This document shows positions 48,464 through 59,700 of a stretch of 64,000 nucleotides of DNA, in pieces; the first letter of the stretch is position 1, and each line of letters opens with the position of its first letter. Made by a program: the position numbers and the translations under genes. The stretch comes from Mercenaria mercenaria. Taxonomy: Eukaryota; Mollusca; Bivalvia; Venerida; Veneridae. The notes beneath the pieces are model-generated. The model had not been told where the DNA came from and did not search any database. It was given only the letters and a program-made list of their open reading frames with translations. Location: NCBI RefSeq assembly GCF_021730395.1, contig NC_069371.1, positions 68,602,001 to 68,666,000 on the forward strand. Direction: 5' to 3'.

Positions 48464-50093
48464 CTGATATTTCACATTGCAACAAACTGCTACCCGTTAC
48501 GTTGTATGAAATGCTAGGTTGGTGATTGCTGGACACTTTATTCCGTGTCTTCACGACAGACGCAATCAAACCGAGTCTACCATTTGTGTTTAACTTGTTT
48601 GCGTTATACGCTTTCAGATGGTTTGTTAACTTTTGAAGCAGTTTTGGCGACCGTAGAAATTAATTTGTTGATATTTCTTTCTTTATTTTTGTTCTTTGCA
48701 CCTAAAGATGTGTAAACGTATTATTATGATTTGACAACTAACTTATACTTAATTAATACAAAACTAAACTCTATTTGATGGATCAAAGTAAATGTTTAGC
48801 ACGATTTTTTTTGATTACTAGTTAACCCAAATTACTTTTAAGACGATTTTATATATGAATCTTGTAATGGGTAAGTATGATTTTCGCTACCTGAGAGTTA
48901 ATAAAATTAAAAAAATATATAAAACGACATGCAACATAGGGCATGCAATGCATAGCATACCAGATACATCAAGGTGCTTGACGTATATAATATACACTAC
49001 TCAAATAAACATTCATCCGTAATCGTTCAGTTTGGAATCGTGGCAATTTTAACCGAAATAAGCTTGTTTTCACGCACATCTTTAATTAAGAAAAACGTAA
49101 TTTACAATCATGCAAAACGTTTTATTTATTAATATTTTTTGTTGTTTACAACTGACGTCATTATCGGCGTTCATTGTTACGAACTTACAATAATCTGTAA
49201 ATGTTTAGGACACAAGTCTGTTTCATATTAATGTAAATAATTAACTTTAAAAATTTCTTTAATTGCGTCAAAGGAATATGAAAATGCACTAACCATAGTG
49301 AAAAGAAGTGCCGGCTAGCAGCATTCCAAAGGCTCGGCCGCGTTTTTCTAGTTTCATGCGTGCCATTTTTGTTCAATGTTTTATGTTTTTCTGTTTCTAC
49401 TCGATCGCCTACACATTCCAGATCAACTTCCACGTGTATGCACATTACCGAAGAATTTGATGCGCAAAGGTCACCCCAGTAACATCGTACTCATTTGGTA
49501 TTATTTTATTATAATAATTGATTTCCTACCGTATACTTGCCAATTTTATACTTCGATTTTATTTCGATAGTTTCAGCCGTTTTCTAAATATCTAAGCACT
49601 TAGAAGTTTTAACCAGTGTATACAATAATATTATAAACAAAGATCCAATAGAAAATAATATCGTGAAGGTAGAGACAAAAATATATAGACTACCAAGACA
49701 AAACAAACTGGAACACAGTGGAGCATCACCTTAAAACACACCGCTGGGGACTATAAATCGATGTAGATAAACATAATTATCCTTCTTTCATGTACATTTG
49801 AATAAGTATATCAAAAGAACACTACAATTAACGACCTGTAAAGGCAAATGATTTCTGATCTACCAAGCCGCGATAAACAGGAAGTATTTCCTGTAACTAA
49901 AGCATGGACAGCTTTTTTAATTTTAGTCATAAAATAGGCATTAAAATTACTAAATGTAATACGTTTGTTGTAATGAGTATGTAATATTCAAGATAACTCT
50001 AACGAACTTTACCATGAAAACGAATGTTAGGGTTATGTCTCTTCCGACCTATGCGGAAGAAACTAATATAATCTGTAAAAAGATCTTTTGGAA
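48464..50093. other. Non-coding, one hairpin-repeat remnant
   Basis: CGCAATCAAACCGAGTCTACC near 48561-48581 is the reverse of the stem 1 motif of the three-hairpin repeat, probably a remnant. No gene recognised. Confidence 0.35.
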
Positions 50094-50198
50094 GCACGAA
50101 ATGCAACAAAGCAAAATAATAGTAGACTCGGTTTGACTGAGTTTGTCCATGAGAGGTAATGGCAAGTGCAACACCTCTCAAATCCCTAGCAGAGGCTT

Positions 50199-50360
50199 AA
50201 CCCTTAACCTGCTGGACACGATTGATTCTGCCTTGGCGACCAGTGTAGATCATGATCAGCCTGCACATCAGTGCAGTTTGATCATGATCTGCACTGGTCG
50301 CTATTCAGCCAGCATCTTTTTGGTAAATACCCATTTTAACAGTTAACGGCACTGTTCTAT
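50199..50360 (+). mobile_element. Truncated piggyBac-type MITE, unit 1
   Basis: Starts TTAACCCTTAACCTGC and runs through the conserved GCGACCAGTGTAGATCATGA core. The right terminal repeat is absent. Confidence 0.65.
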
Positions 50361-50632
50361 AATTAATAGTGGAGACGCGCATGTTATTATATTCGACACA
50401 GTTTTAATTACATGTTATATATTTTGGGTATTACAGGAGAGGGGTTCACTAACTACCAAGTGATATCATCGTAGTTAAGTGGGAAGCATAGCTAATTGAG
50501 TCACTGTCCTTTATATGTTGTAAAATTTGCACGAAATGCAACAAAGCAAAATAATACTGGACTCGGTTTGACTGAGTTTGTCCATGAATGGTAATGGCAA
50601 GTGCAACACCTCTCAAATCCCTAGCACAGGCT

Positions 50633-50795
50633 TAACCCTTAACATGCTGGACACGATTAATTCTGCCTTTGCGACCAGTGTAGATCATGATCAGCTTGCA
50701 CATCCGTGCAGTTTGATTATGATCTGCACTGGTCGCAATTAAGCCAGTATCTTTTTGGTAAGCACCCCTTTTAATAGGTAATGGTACTGTTCTAT
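50633..50795 (+). mobile_element. Truncated piggyBac-type MITE, unit 2
   Basis: Duplicate of the element at 50199 within the second 435-bp unit, with the same missing right end. Confidence 0.65.
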
Positions 50796-51279
50796 AATTA
50801 ATAGTGGAGACGCCCATGTTGTTATATTCGACACAATTTTAATTACATGTTATATATTTTGGGTGTTACAGGAGAGTTGTACACTACCAAGTGATATCAT
50901 CGTAGTTAAGTGGAAAGCATAGTTAATTGAGTCACTGTCCTTTATATGTTGTAAAATGTACCGATCAGTATTAAATAATAAATTATTTCAAATATAGTAT
51001 AGTGCAATGTGGTGTTTCTTCATACTGTTTTATGTTGCAAACCAAATGCAAGATTCCGAGGTACAATAATCATGCACTAAAATAATGCCAGTCGGAATAA
51101 GGCATGGTAGAAGTTACAATAAGTTATAGCTCCAATTAGAATATATTGCTTAAATTTGAGAGATGTGATAGAATATTCACTGTCTTTAGATAGAAAGGAT
51201 TAATCACTACTATATTTACATTATTACTTATCATATAAAAGGTTATTTCTGTATTTAAGAAATATTTTACAGCAAAAGA

Positions 51280-51409
51280 GTGTTTTAGCACTTATTTATG
51301 CACGATGGGCGGTTATACGTCGGGCATAATAATTTCACGAAGGCCCAGCCCGAGTGAAATTATTTGTACGACGTATTATCACCCGAGTGTATAAATAGTG
51401 GTAAAACAC
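51280..51409. repeat. Long hairpin, arms of about 57 bases
   Basis: The left arm 51280-51338 (starts GTGTTTTAGCACTTATTTAT, ends AATTTCAC) is answered by 51354-51409 (GTGAAATTATT to GTAAAACAC) around a 15-base GC-rich loop. Mismatches are few. Nearby, GATTCTAATATG at 51431 and CATATTAGAATC at 51569 form another inverted pair around a GACGTCA...TGACGTCA core, so this may be one composite fold-back MITE. Confidence 0.7.
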
Positions 51410-51430
51410 GGTTTTGCTATAAATTATTTC

Positions 51431-51580
51431 GATTCTAATATGCCTTTAATCTAAAACAGTAGATACAATATAGAAGCGCTCTTTCTTGGTCGCAACAAAA
51501 ACTTTGACGTCACCGCACGTTAACGTGACGTCATTCGATCGTAAGCGTGTTTTAATAGAGACAAACATATTAGAATCAGG
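51431..51580. mobile_element. Small fold-back MITE with GATTCTAATATG ends
   Basis: Twelve-base inverted ends and a palindromic centre ACGTTAACGT near 51516. No coding content. It adjoins the long hairpin at 51280. Confidence 0.45.
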
Positions 51581-51853
51581 ATCTGACAAATGGTTTTGTA
51601 AGATTCTCATTTGAGAAAAGCTTTATCAGCTTTTCCATCTAAATTTTCTAGTAGAGTTATGTTAAATAATTCCATTCTTATATTTGTGAAAATAGGACAA
51701 TAAATTAAGACATGCAACTCTTTTCCCAAACAATCTTTTAATGGACATATTTTCAAAGTTTCTATGCGTAATTGTGCAACCCCATCATCGATACATGTTA
51801 GTGCTTGAATTCAGACTGGTAGTTTGAATTAAGTAAAAGCTACATCCATTAGT

Positions 51854-52950
51854 TTAAAGGCACTCGCTACAGGTTTTCCAGACGGGTCGATATTTACCCC
51901 AACACCGTGCCAATTTGGTTTCGATGTAGCTCACTGCAGACTTGGTGCGGTCTTCTGCGCATGCCCGGAAGTGATTATCTAATGTCGCGTACGGCAACTT
52001 ATTGTATGTTCGCATGCATTTAATGTACAAAATGTTTAATATACTGACTAAAGGTTAGGGTAAGTATAACCATGGTTACAAAATATATACATTTAAGGTA
52101 CTTTTAGTTCAAATTGCTTCAATCCGACATATACTGGAGTCTGTTATTTATTACCAGCGTTCAAACTCTGCATTGAGTCACAGCTGTTTCTAATCCCGTC
52201 CCGTACCCGTACCGTACATTCGTAAACTACAGGTTTTGTTAAAAAAGGGCGGAAACTTTCATCGTTCTATGCCATCAAAATGCTTCAGAAACACCTTAAA
52301 ATCCGCTTATTAAGAAATCTGCCGTTTGATAATTTTATATATATATTTCTAAGTCATTTGCTCAAACACTGAAAGAGTATTTTGTACCAACCTGCGTTGT
52401 ATAAATGCCCGCCGCACCCCACCTCGTTGTAATTTGATTTAAGCGAAATCTAATATGGTGACCTATCAATTTTCTTTTTGTTTTAGATTAGGTAGACATA
52501 ACCAAAGGTATGTGCAGAGTTTGATTAAATTCTATTATGTGAAACTCGATAAAATAGCAGAAGTACCAACTTAAAACTGACAAAAATATGCAAAAATAGC
52601 CCTTGGGTCTGCTGAACGTCAAGTATTCCTTTCTTTACAAAATCATGTTCTTTTGATTTCTCTGAGCATTTTTCAAATAGATATATTGTTTTCCGTTATA
52701 AAAATGCTTAGATAATCAAATTTATGCTGATTATTGTACTTTACTGAAAGATATTTTAGGATTACAGAAATTTTGAAAAATGTTTAAAATAGCACCATAT
52801 CTAGGGGCAAATTAAATTGAAACAAAGCTGGTGACCTAGTATTTTTATTTCATTTTTCAATACATCTTAACATGATCTTTTGATATAAAACATTTCATCA
52901 AAATCTATTATTGAGAAAAAAAAATACGAAACTGTAGCGAGCGTCTTTAA
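51854..52950. mobile_element. TTAA-flanked non-autonomous DNA transposon (AGGCACTCGCTACAG family)
   Basis: TTAA at 51854-51857 then AGGCACTCGCTACAG; on the right CTGTAGCGAGCGTCT then TTAA at 52947-52950. The 15-base ends match at 13 positions. There is no transposase frame in the 1.1 kb. It ends about 470 bases before the start codon of the five-exon gene. Confidence 0.75.
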
Positions 52951-53417
52951 GAGATAAAGGTCATTAACTCATAGAGTTAATGAATCTGACGTTAAACATT
53001 TATCATTTGACAATAACCATTGGCTTTTTTACATTAAGCATAAGCCATACAATTTTATTAAAGAAATCTGAATTTCGTAATTACGTATTTGTCATTTAAT
53101 ATTTGGCAATTGTCATGGCTCACCGGCTTTCAATAGAAAGAAACGGGCCGTGCAGTTTATGTACATAATGCACACTTGAACATATCTTAACCCTATAATT
53201 TGCTATGCATAATTGCTTTTAATATTGAACAAATATAAGTTAGATAAGAAATATTTTGGGCGTACTGCAATGAGATATAAATTATACTTCCGGTTTGCGA
53301 TTTTCTTCAAACATTTGTGTTTATAAGTGGAATTATAGTAAAATTGTGTATGTATCGAATGTCTGTTCCAACTATAGGCAATATGTGACTTTGTGATATA
53401 AACAGAATTTAAAAATC

Positions 53418-53765
53418 ATGTCGACAAGTCCGACAGATCTACGCAAGAAGAAGCGAAATGAAGATAGCTCATCTGCTTATCTTATCGTTTCGTGCGGAAA
53501 AACACAGAATGGAGGACGTGACAAACAAACCAATTGTGAGACTAACGCAAGTAATATTGGTATCCAGAAACGAAAAACTGTACACTACAGAAGAAACGTA
53601 CCTTCCACAGATCAAGTTAAACCCGAAGCAACGGGTATGAATACAGAAACAGAAACCAACGAAAACCAGGGTGATGCGGAAGAAAATTCCGTCGAAAATA
53701 TATATTCAACCATTTGCGAAAACGACACAAATTTAACGCCTCCGAAGTGTATTCACAGCACTCCA
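53418..53765 (+). CDS. Exon 1 of the coiled-coil membrane protein gene
   Basis: Codes residues 1-116 in phase 0 and ends at donor CCA/GTAAGG. Without splicing the frame would run to a stop at 53910, but the following codons turn hydrophobic and unlike the rest, which supports the donor. Confidence 0.65.
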
Positions 53766-56700
53766 GTAAGGTCCAAAGACTGCTTAGAGGAGATCTACCT
53801 ACATCCTATTTGCACGGTCTGTTATTTGCTTTGTATGATTAGGTTTACATTTTCGTCTACCCCAATCGAATACGCGAGTATAGGGCTCTACTTGGAATAT
53901 TTCTGTGGTTAACGCGTTTGCATCGCACTTTTATGCAAGTAATTCACATGACGGTACATATATTACTTTACACTGACTTGTAACTTACGATAAAGAGTGC
54001 GGTTTTGTACACTGTTAACTGTATTGAGCTGGTATCCATTAATCTTCGCCAATATTTTGAGCGTTTTAGTTATTATACGCCATATATTTTGTATCCTGAA
54101 AATATCTACATTAATTAAATTAACTCATACAGTAAATCAATGGCACGGAGGCGTAGTGATAAGCTCTCAGATTCCTACGAGCGTTACTATGGCTTAAAAT
54201 TTAGTTCAGGCCATCATATTTTTCTTTTTAATTTGTATCGATATTTACTTTCTTTCTTCCATTATTTTATGAAACGTATCATTTTTCTCATATACTGACG
54301 CTAATTCCTTGTATCGTTCGTTTAATAAATGAACACTTGTCCGGTCCTTAAGATTTTGTCGACATTTTGTAGAACGGTTTACTGACATGTGCAAAGAAAA
54401 CTGTTGAACAGTAGAGTATTTCTTTGAATAAATGAACGATAAATCATGATCATGTGACAATTTTCCCGACTGTTTAGTTTACACATGAAGCAGAAAACAA
54501 TGGTACGGTCAGACATACGACACAAACCCAAAACCCCGAGTTTGGTAGCATACCTATATTTGTACATGCGACATGAGGATGTTAATTAAGAAATATATAA
54601 CATGTTATTGTTTTTTTCAATAGTTATACCGTTATTTAGGTTCAGACGCCAAAAAGTAATGTACGGAAATATACGGAATATTCATGAGTGACAAGTCAAT
54701 ACTTACGGACAATATCCCACTTTGTTCCTTTCCTTTGTTTTGTCCTTGTTGTCTAAATATGTTTAATTTGTCTATGTATTTCTGTGCGCATGTCAGTAAT
54801 GTGCATACCGATATATGTACTAACTATGGTTGCGTTCAAAGGTGGCTAAGTTCTTAAAACGTTGCTTTTACTATTAAATCTTTGTCTTTGTTTTCATATT
54901 TTCTAACAGATACATTTCGCCACAATTTTGTAAAGGTATAGATCGATAGTTTTCCGAAACATTGCGAATGATACATAATTTCTCTTGTGTAAAATATCAA
55001 ACAAAGTATTTAATTAATGAATTTAAATGAAACATTGTAGTTTTGTATGTATAGGCATTTTCTAGGATATGCATTATCACAAAATACTTAAATTGATGTC
55101 TGAAATAGTGTAACATTTATATCTAAAAACGCTCTATGTTCATTGAAAATCGCTTCGTTTCACCAAAGTAGAAATAGGCAGGTACTTGAAATGCAGCTTC
55201 CTAAATGGTCAGTTTAAATTCCTTATGCCATAACACAAAATTGACTTATTTCTGAAACAATCGGAGCAAAATCCCCTAGAAATATATATAATATAAAGAT
55301 TTTCTTATTTTCAGACTGAAGATGGTCAGATTGAAAAACGTAAGGAAAACATTAAGAGATGGAAAGTAGACCGGGAAAAGAAGAAGCGACTTTTGTCAAC
55401 ATCAAGTACTGCATCCATACAAAGTTTCTCAGAGCGCAATTCCGATGATTTGTTTGAGAACGACGATACTATGCAAGTAAGGAACATTGATATACAACCA
55501 TTTAACCCACACTGCAAGACCAAAGCATTTGTATTTCTACTGAATCACTTGACTTCTGACTTATTCATTTTCGCTCCGATTAGAACATAGGGCCCGCACT
55601 GCTCCTCTCCATCTCCCTCTGTCTTGGGCTGCTCCCTTGGCTTCACCCCAGGTCATATTAGTGAGCCTGAGGTCCGCCTGTAGAGTTCTTGTCCATTTGG
55701 TGACTGGTCGTCCCCTTTTCCATTTCCCTGTCGGGTGGGTTCCAGTTTAATATAGAGAAAAGTGAAAACTTCACAGGTCGCTCAACACGACAAAAACGAA
55801 AATGTTGCAGGCTCGGTTTGATTGAGCCTGTTCATGGACGATAGTGGAAATGCATGCTACCGTCCACGCCCTCTAGCCCCGGGTTGAGCAGAACTCAACA
55901 TTTACACATGCTAAAAGTACAAAAAGCAATTTAGAGACATCCGCAGATGTAATCAAACGGCGGTGAACATGGAACCTTCAATGATACACGTGTTGAGGCG
56001 TGTAATTCCATGGAGAGCGGCGTTTGGTCCCCAGATAAAATGATGGGTTTGCCCCAAACGAGAAAACAATGGGCATAATGCGCGGCATGGAATTATGGTC
56101 TGTCCTCTGCGCAGGGTATGTCTGACCCAACTCCACTTCCTGATCTGGATGGTCTTGGTGATTGGGTCTTGCTTCGTGCGGCGCATCAGTTCCTCGTTGG
56201 TGATTAGCTCTGGTCATCTGATGCGCAAGATCTGGCGGAGACAGGTGTTAATGAAGACTTGCAACTTGCCGTCCAAGCTCTTTGTGCGTTTCCAGGTATA
56301 CGAACCGTACAGCAACACAGACTTGGATTTGGTGTTAAACAGCCTTAGCTTGGTGTATAGAATGATGTTCTCGTTTCTCCACAACGGTCTTAGGGTGACA
56401 AAAGCGTGCCGTGCCTTGCTGATCCTGGACATGACATCTTCGTCAGCTTCTCCTGTCTTGCTGACAATGCTGCCAATGTAGGTGAAGTGGTCGACCTCCC
56501 CTAATGGCTGTCCATTGATGTTGATAGGTGCTTCCTGAGTGGCGTTGACCCGTAGACTCTTTGTTTTCCCTATGTTGATTTCTGGCAACGTTGGTCAGTC
56601 TCTCCGTCTTGACTTGCATGTGTCCATGACAGTGTGACAGCAGGGCAATGTTATCTGCAAAGTCAAGGTCTTCAAATTTCCCATGAGGGTCCACTTAATG

Positions 56701-59700
56701 CCTCTGGGTTGGTCCATGCTGGTTTTCATTACCCAGTCAATAACCAGCGAAAAGATAAGTGGAGATAGCAGGCATCCTTGTTGACCTCAAAAGATGGTGA
56801 CAGGTCGGCGTTGTGGATGACTCTGCAGCTGATGTTCCTGTAGAGGCCCTAGATGACATTGACGGTCTTCTGGGGGATGCCAGAATGTCTGAGGATTCGC
56901 CAGATTGTTGCCCGATCCACCATGATAAACGCCTTCTTGAAGTCGACGCACATCGGTGACTGCCACTCCTGGCCCGAAGTCCTGCTTGCACATCCCTCAG
57001 TGTGGCGTCAATGGCGGTTCTGATCCTCTCCAGGATCATCCTGGTAAAGACTTTGTTGGCTAACGAAAGAAGCTGTATCACTTTCAAGTTCTGGCAGTCG
57101 CTGAGGTCTCCTTTCTTTGGAAGCTTTACAATGTAGCAAGTCCTCCACTCTACGGGTATGTCTTTATTCTCCCAGGCTTCCTGTGAGACGTTGACCAAGA
57201 TGACTGCCGTGGTGTCTGGGTCTGCCTGCAAAGCTTCTGGAGGAATGCTGTCCAGTCCTGGAGCTTTTCCATTTTTCATCTTCTTGATGGCCGTTCCTAT
57301 TTCTTCTTTGCTGATGGGACCCAGGTTGACGTCTAGATCTTGTCCTTCTTCAATGCTTCAGTGATGGATGGATTTGCCACTGGTATGCCGTTCAGAAGGC
57401 CGCTAAATTGCTCCTTCCACCGGTCTAACTGAACACCTCCCTATCTCCCCACCCCTTACTGGTCGGTTGGTGTTGGCCCTCCTTCCTGACAGCTGTTTGG
57501 TGATGTTGTAGCGTGTTCTCATGTCGATCTTTCCCGCTGCTTCCTCTGCTGCATCAGCAAGCCGTCCACCAATCTCCTCTTGTATCTTCTTGCACTCGTT
57601 TTTATTTTCGTGTTCTTCAGAGTGTATTCTTGTAGAATTTGTTACTTCTGTGCTCTGATTTTCCAGTTTGCAAGTCTCTGCTTTATTGCCCTTCACTCTT
57701 CTATCATGGTGATAGTATCCTCTGACAGCCAACTCTTGAACTCTTTTTTTCTGAAGCCGAGTTTCTCTTTGGAGGTCTCTGCGAAGGTGCTCCTGACTCG
57801 TTCCCATCTCTTCTCTCGTGAGCTGTTCTCCAGATTTGCCAGTGCCAGGCATCTGTTCTTGAGGGAGATGACAAGTTCCTCCTTCTGGACTTAGGTGTCT
57901 TGAATTTAGAGACGTCGAACCTTGGATGTCGCTGAGAACCAATTTTTTTCACTGCTTGAAATTTCACTTTCAGCTTCCCTATCACCGAGGAGTGGTCTGA
58001 TCCCACGTCAGCATATGCTCTGACATCCATCAAGGTCTTTCTCCATCGAATCTTTAGTACACGTCAAATATTAGAAACATAGTATGTCGAGTGAAACAGG
58101 CAAAAGAGATAAAAAAAAACTGGAAGTCTTGCATATGCTCCAATTTTCCATTGCTACACATATTAAATTTAAAAACTGTTTTAGGGATGTGTTTAGTTAT
58201 ATCATCAAATTCAGATGTTTCTATACAGGATCTGTAGCATAAAGCCTTTTTATAAAAACAGAAATAAGTTAATTTTTATTCTCAAAAATTTGCCATCTTT
58301 AAAATATCTTTGAATTCAGTACAAAATAATTATCATCCACATAATTGTCATTGGAATTATGCGCATTTTTCAAGTAGTAATCCAGCCGAAATAGATGTGT
58401 GTGCAAAAAGGGTGGAGGAAATTATAGCTATAATCCAATATACCTCTCTTTCTGTTACCAGTACGAAATAATAAGTTTCAAAATATGACTTTTCTTATTT
58501 TGACTGAGGCAGTCTTTTAAAGAAAAGTCGAACTGCACGAAAGAGTTGCTTCTCTTCAACTTCATAAATCTCTACCTGAAGGTAAAGGAGATTACTGCGT
58601 AGAAGATTGAAGAAAAGAACTATTATTTTATTAGTCCGATTGCTCTATTTCTAAAACATCAGCTTCAAAAATATATCCGTCACTATCGTTGATTTAACAC
58701 ATTTAAATGCACAACAATCGATAACTGCTTTTATAAAACATTCACCAAAAACACACTATTTGCAGTAAAATGCGCATAATGCCACTTTAACTAAATATTA
58801 CAGTTTTTTTTTTTCGTGCATGGGTATGTAAAATTTTGTGTTAATAGATGTAATAATACCGCATGAAATATTTTAAATATAATAAGCTCAAATCCAAAAC
58901 GGCGGTCAGACGATGTATTTTTGCGGATTAAAATATTTTTACATTTAATTCACTAAGGTCGATATTTATTCGTTTGGACAGGCAGAGACAGATATGTTGC
59001 AAAAAGATAGAAGAAAGCACGCGCCACCACGTAACAGTCTTGCCAGTATTATCCGGCTTTTATCACTTTTTGTTGTCAGTGTGGGTGTTGTTGGCAGCTT
59101 CAGTTTAACTCTAATATTCAGACCAGAAGGTAAGTTGTATTTGCAGCGCATTAAAACAAGTGTACTAACATTTTCTACCCGAAAGACTTAGAGCGACTGG
59201 TTGAAATAGTTATACATTTAATATTATTATATATTAAATCAAGTACACTAGAAGAAGGTATCCCATAATATGTGGTACTCTGTTTTCAAATATTCCCATT
59301 AAAAAGTTAGTCTGAATAAATCAGATAAGGTAAGTGGACGTCTTTATTTGTGAGAAAACACGACGTTACTAAATCGTGTTAATAGTAGTTCACCAACGTT
59401 GACACTAATCATGCTGTTCATTTTCAATTATTTTATTCAGCAGCTACTGTAGCAGAACATGATACTAAAGCCGAGTCAAGTGTTTTGTCGGAGGTAGAGA
59501 GTTTGAAAAAGACTTTGGCGTTGCATGAGACGCAGATAGAACATCTAAAGGTGCTGATAGAGAAGAAGAATGATCAGGTTACACTTCTAGCTATGGAAAC
59601 AGCAAACTTAAAAGAAAAAATTGAGGGTATGGTTCTAATTCTACTTAATTGGTATGGAAGATCGTGCGGCATGTTAATTGTCAAACGATAAATGGCAAAT

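Larger units (their letters stand above)
50094..50960 (+). repeat. 435-bp tandem duplication carrying a hairpin repeat and a MITE
   Basis: GCACGAAATGCAACAAAGCA starts at 50094 and again at 50529. Each unit contains stem 1 (ACTC...GAGT, 50126-50142), then a stem 2 position, then TTAACCCTT and the left part of the piggyBac-type MITE, whose right end is missing. In unit 1, stem 2 is GAGAGGT (50151-50157) with ACCTCTC (50173-50179). In unit 2 the left arm has changed and no longer pairs. Confidence 0.8.

Noticed and set aside
56095-57894. Plus-strand frames of 104-128 codons in intron 2
   Set aside because: They are antisense shadows of the LINE coding sequence.
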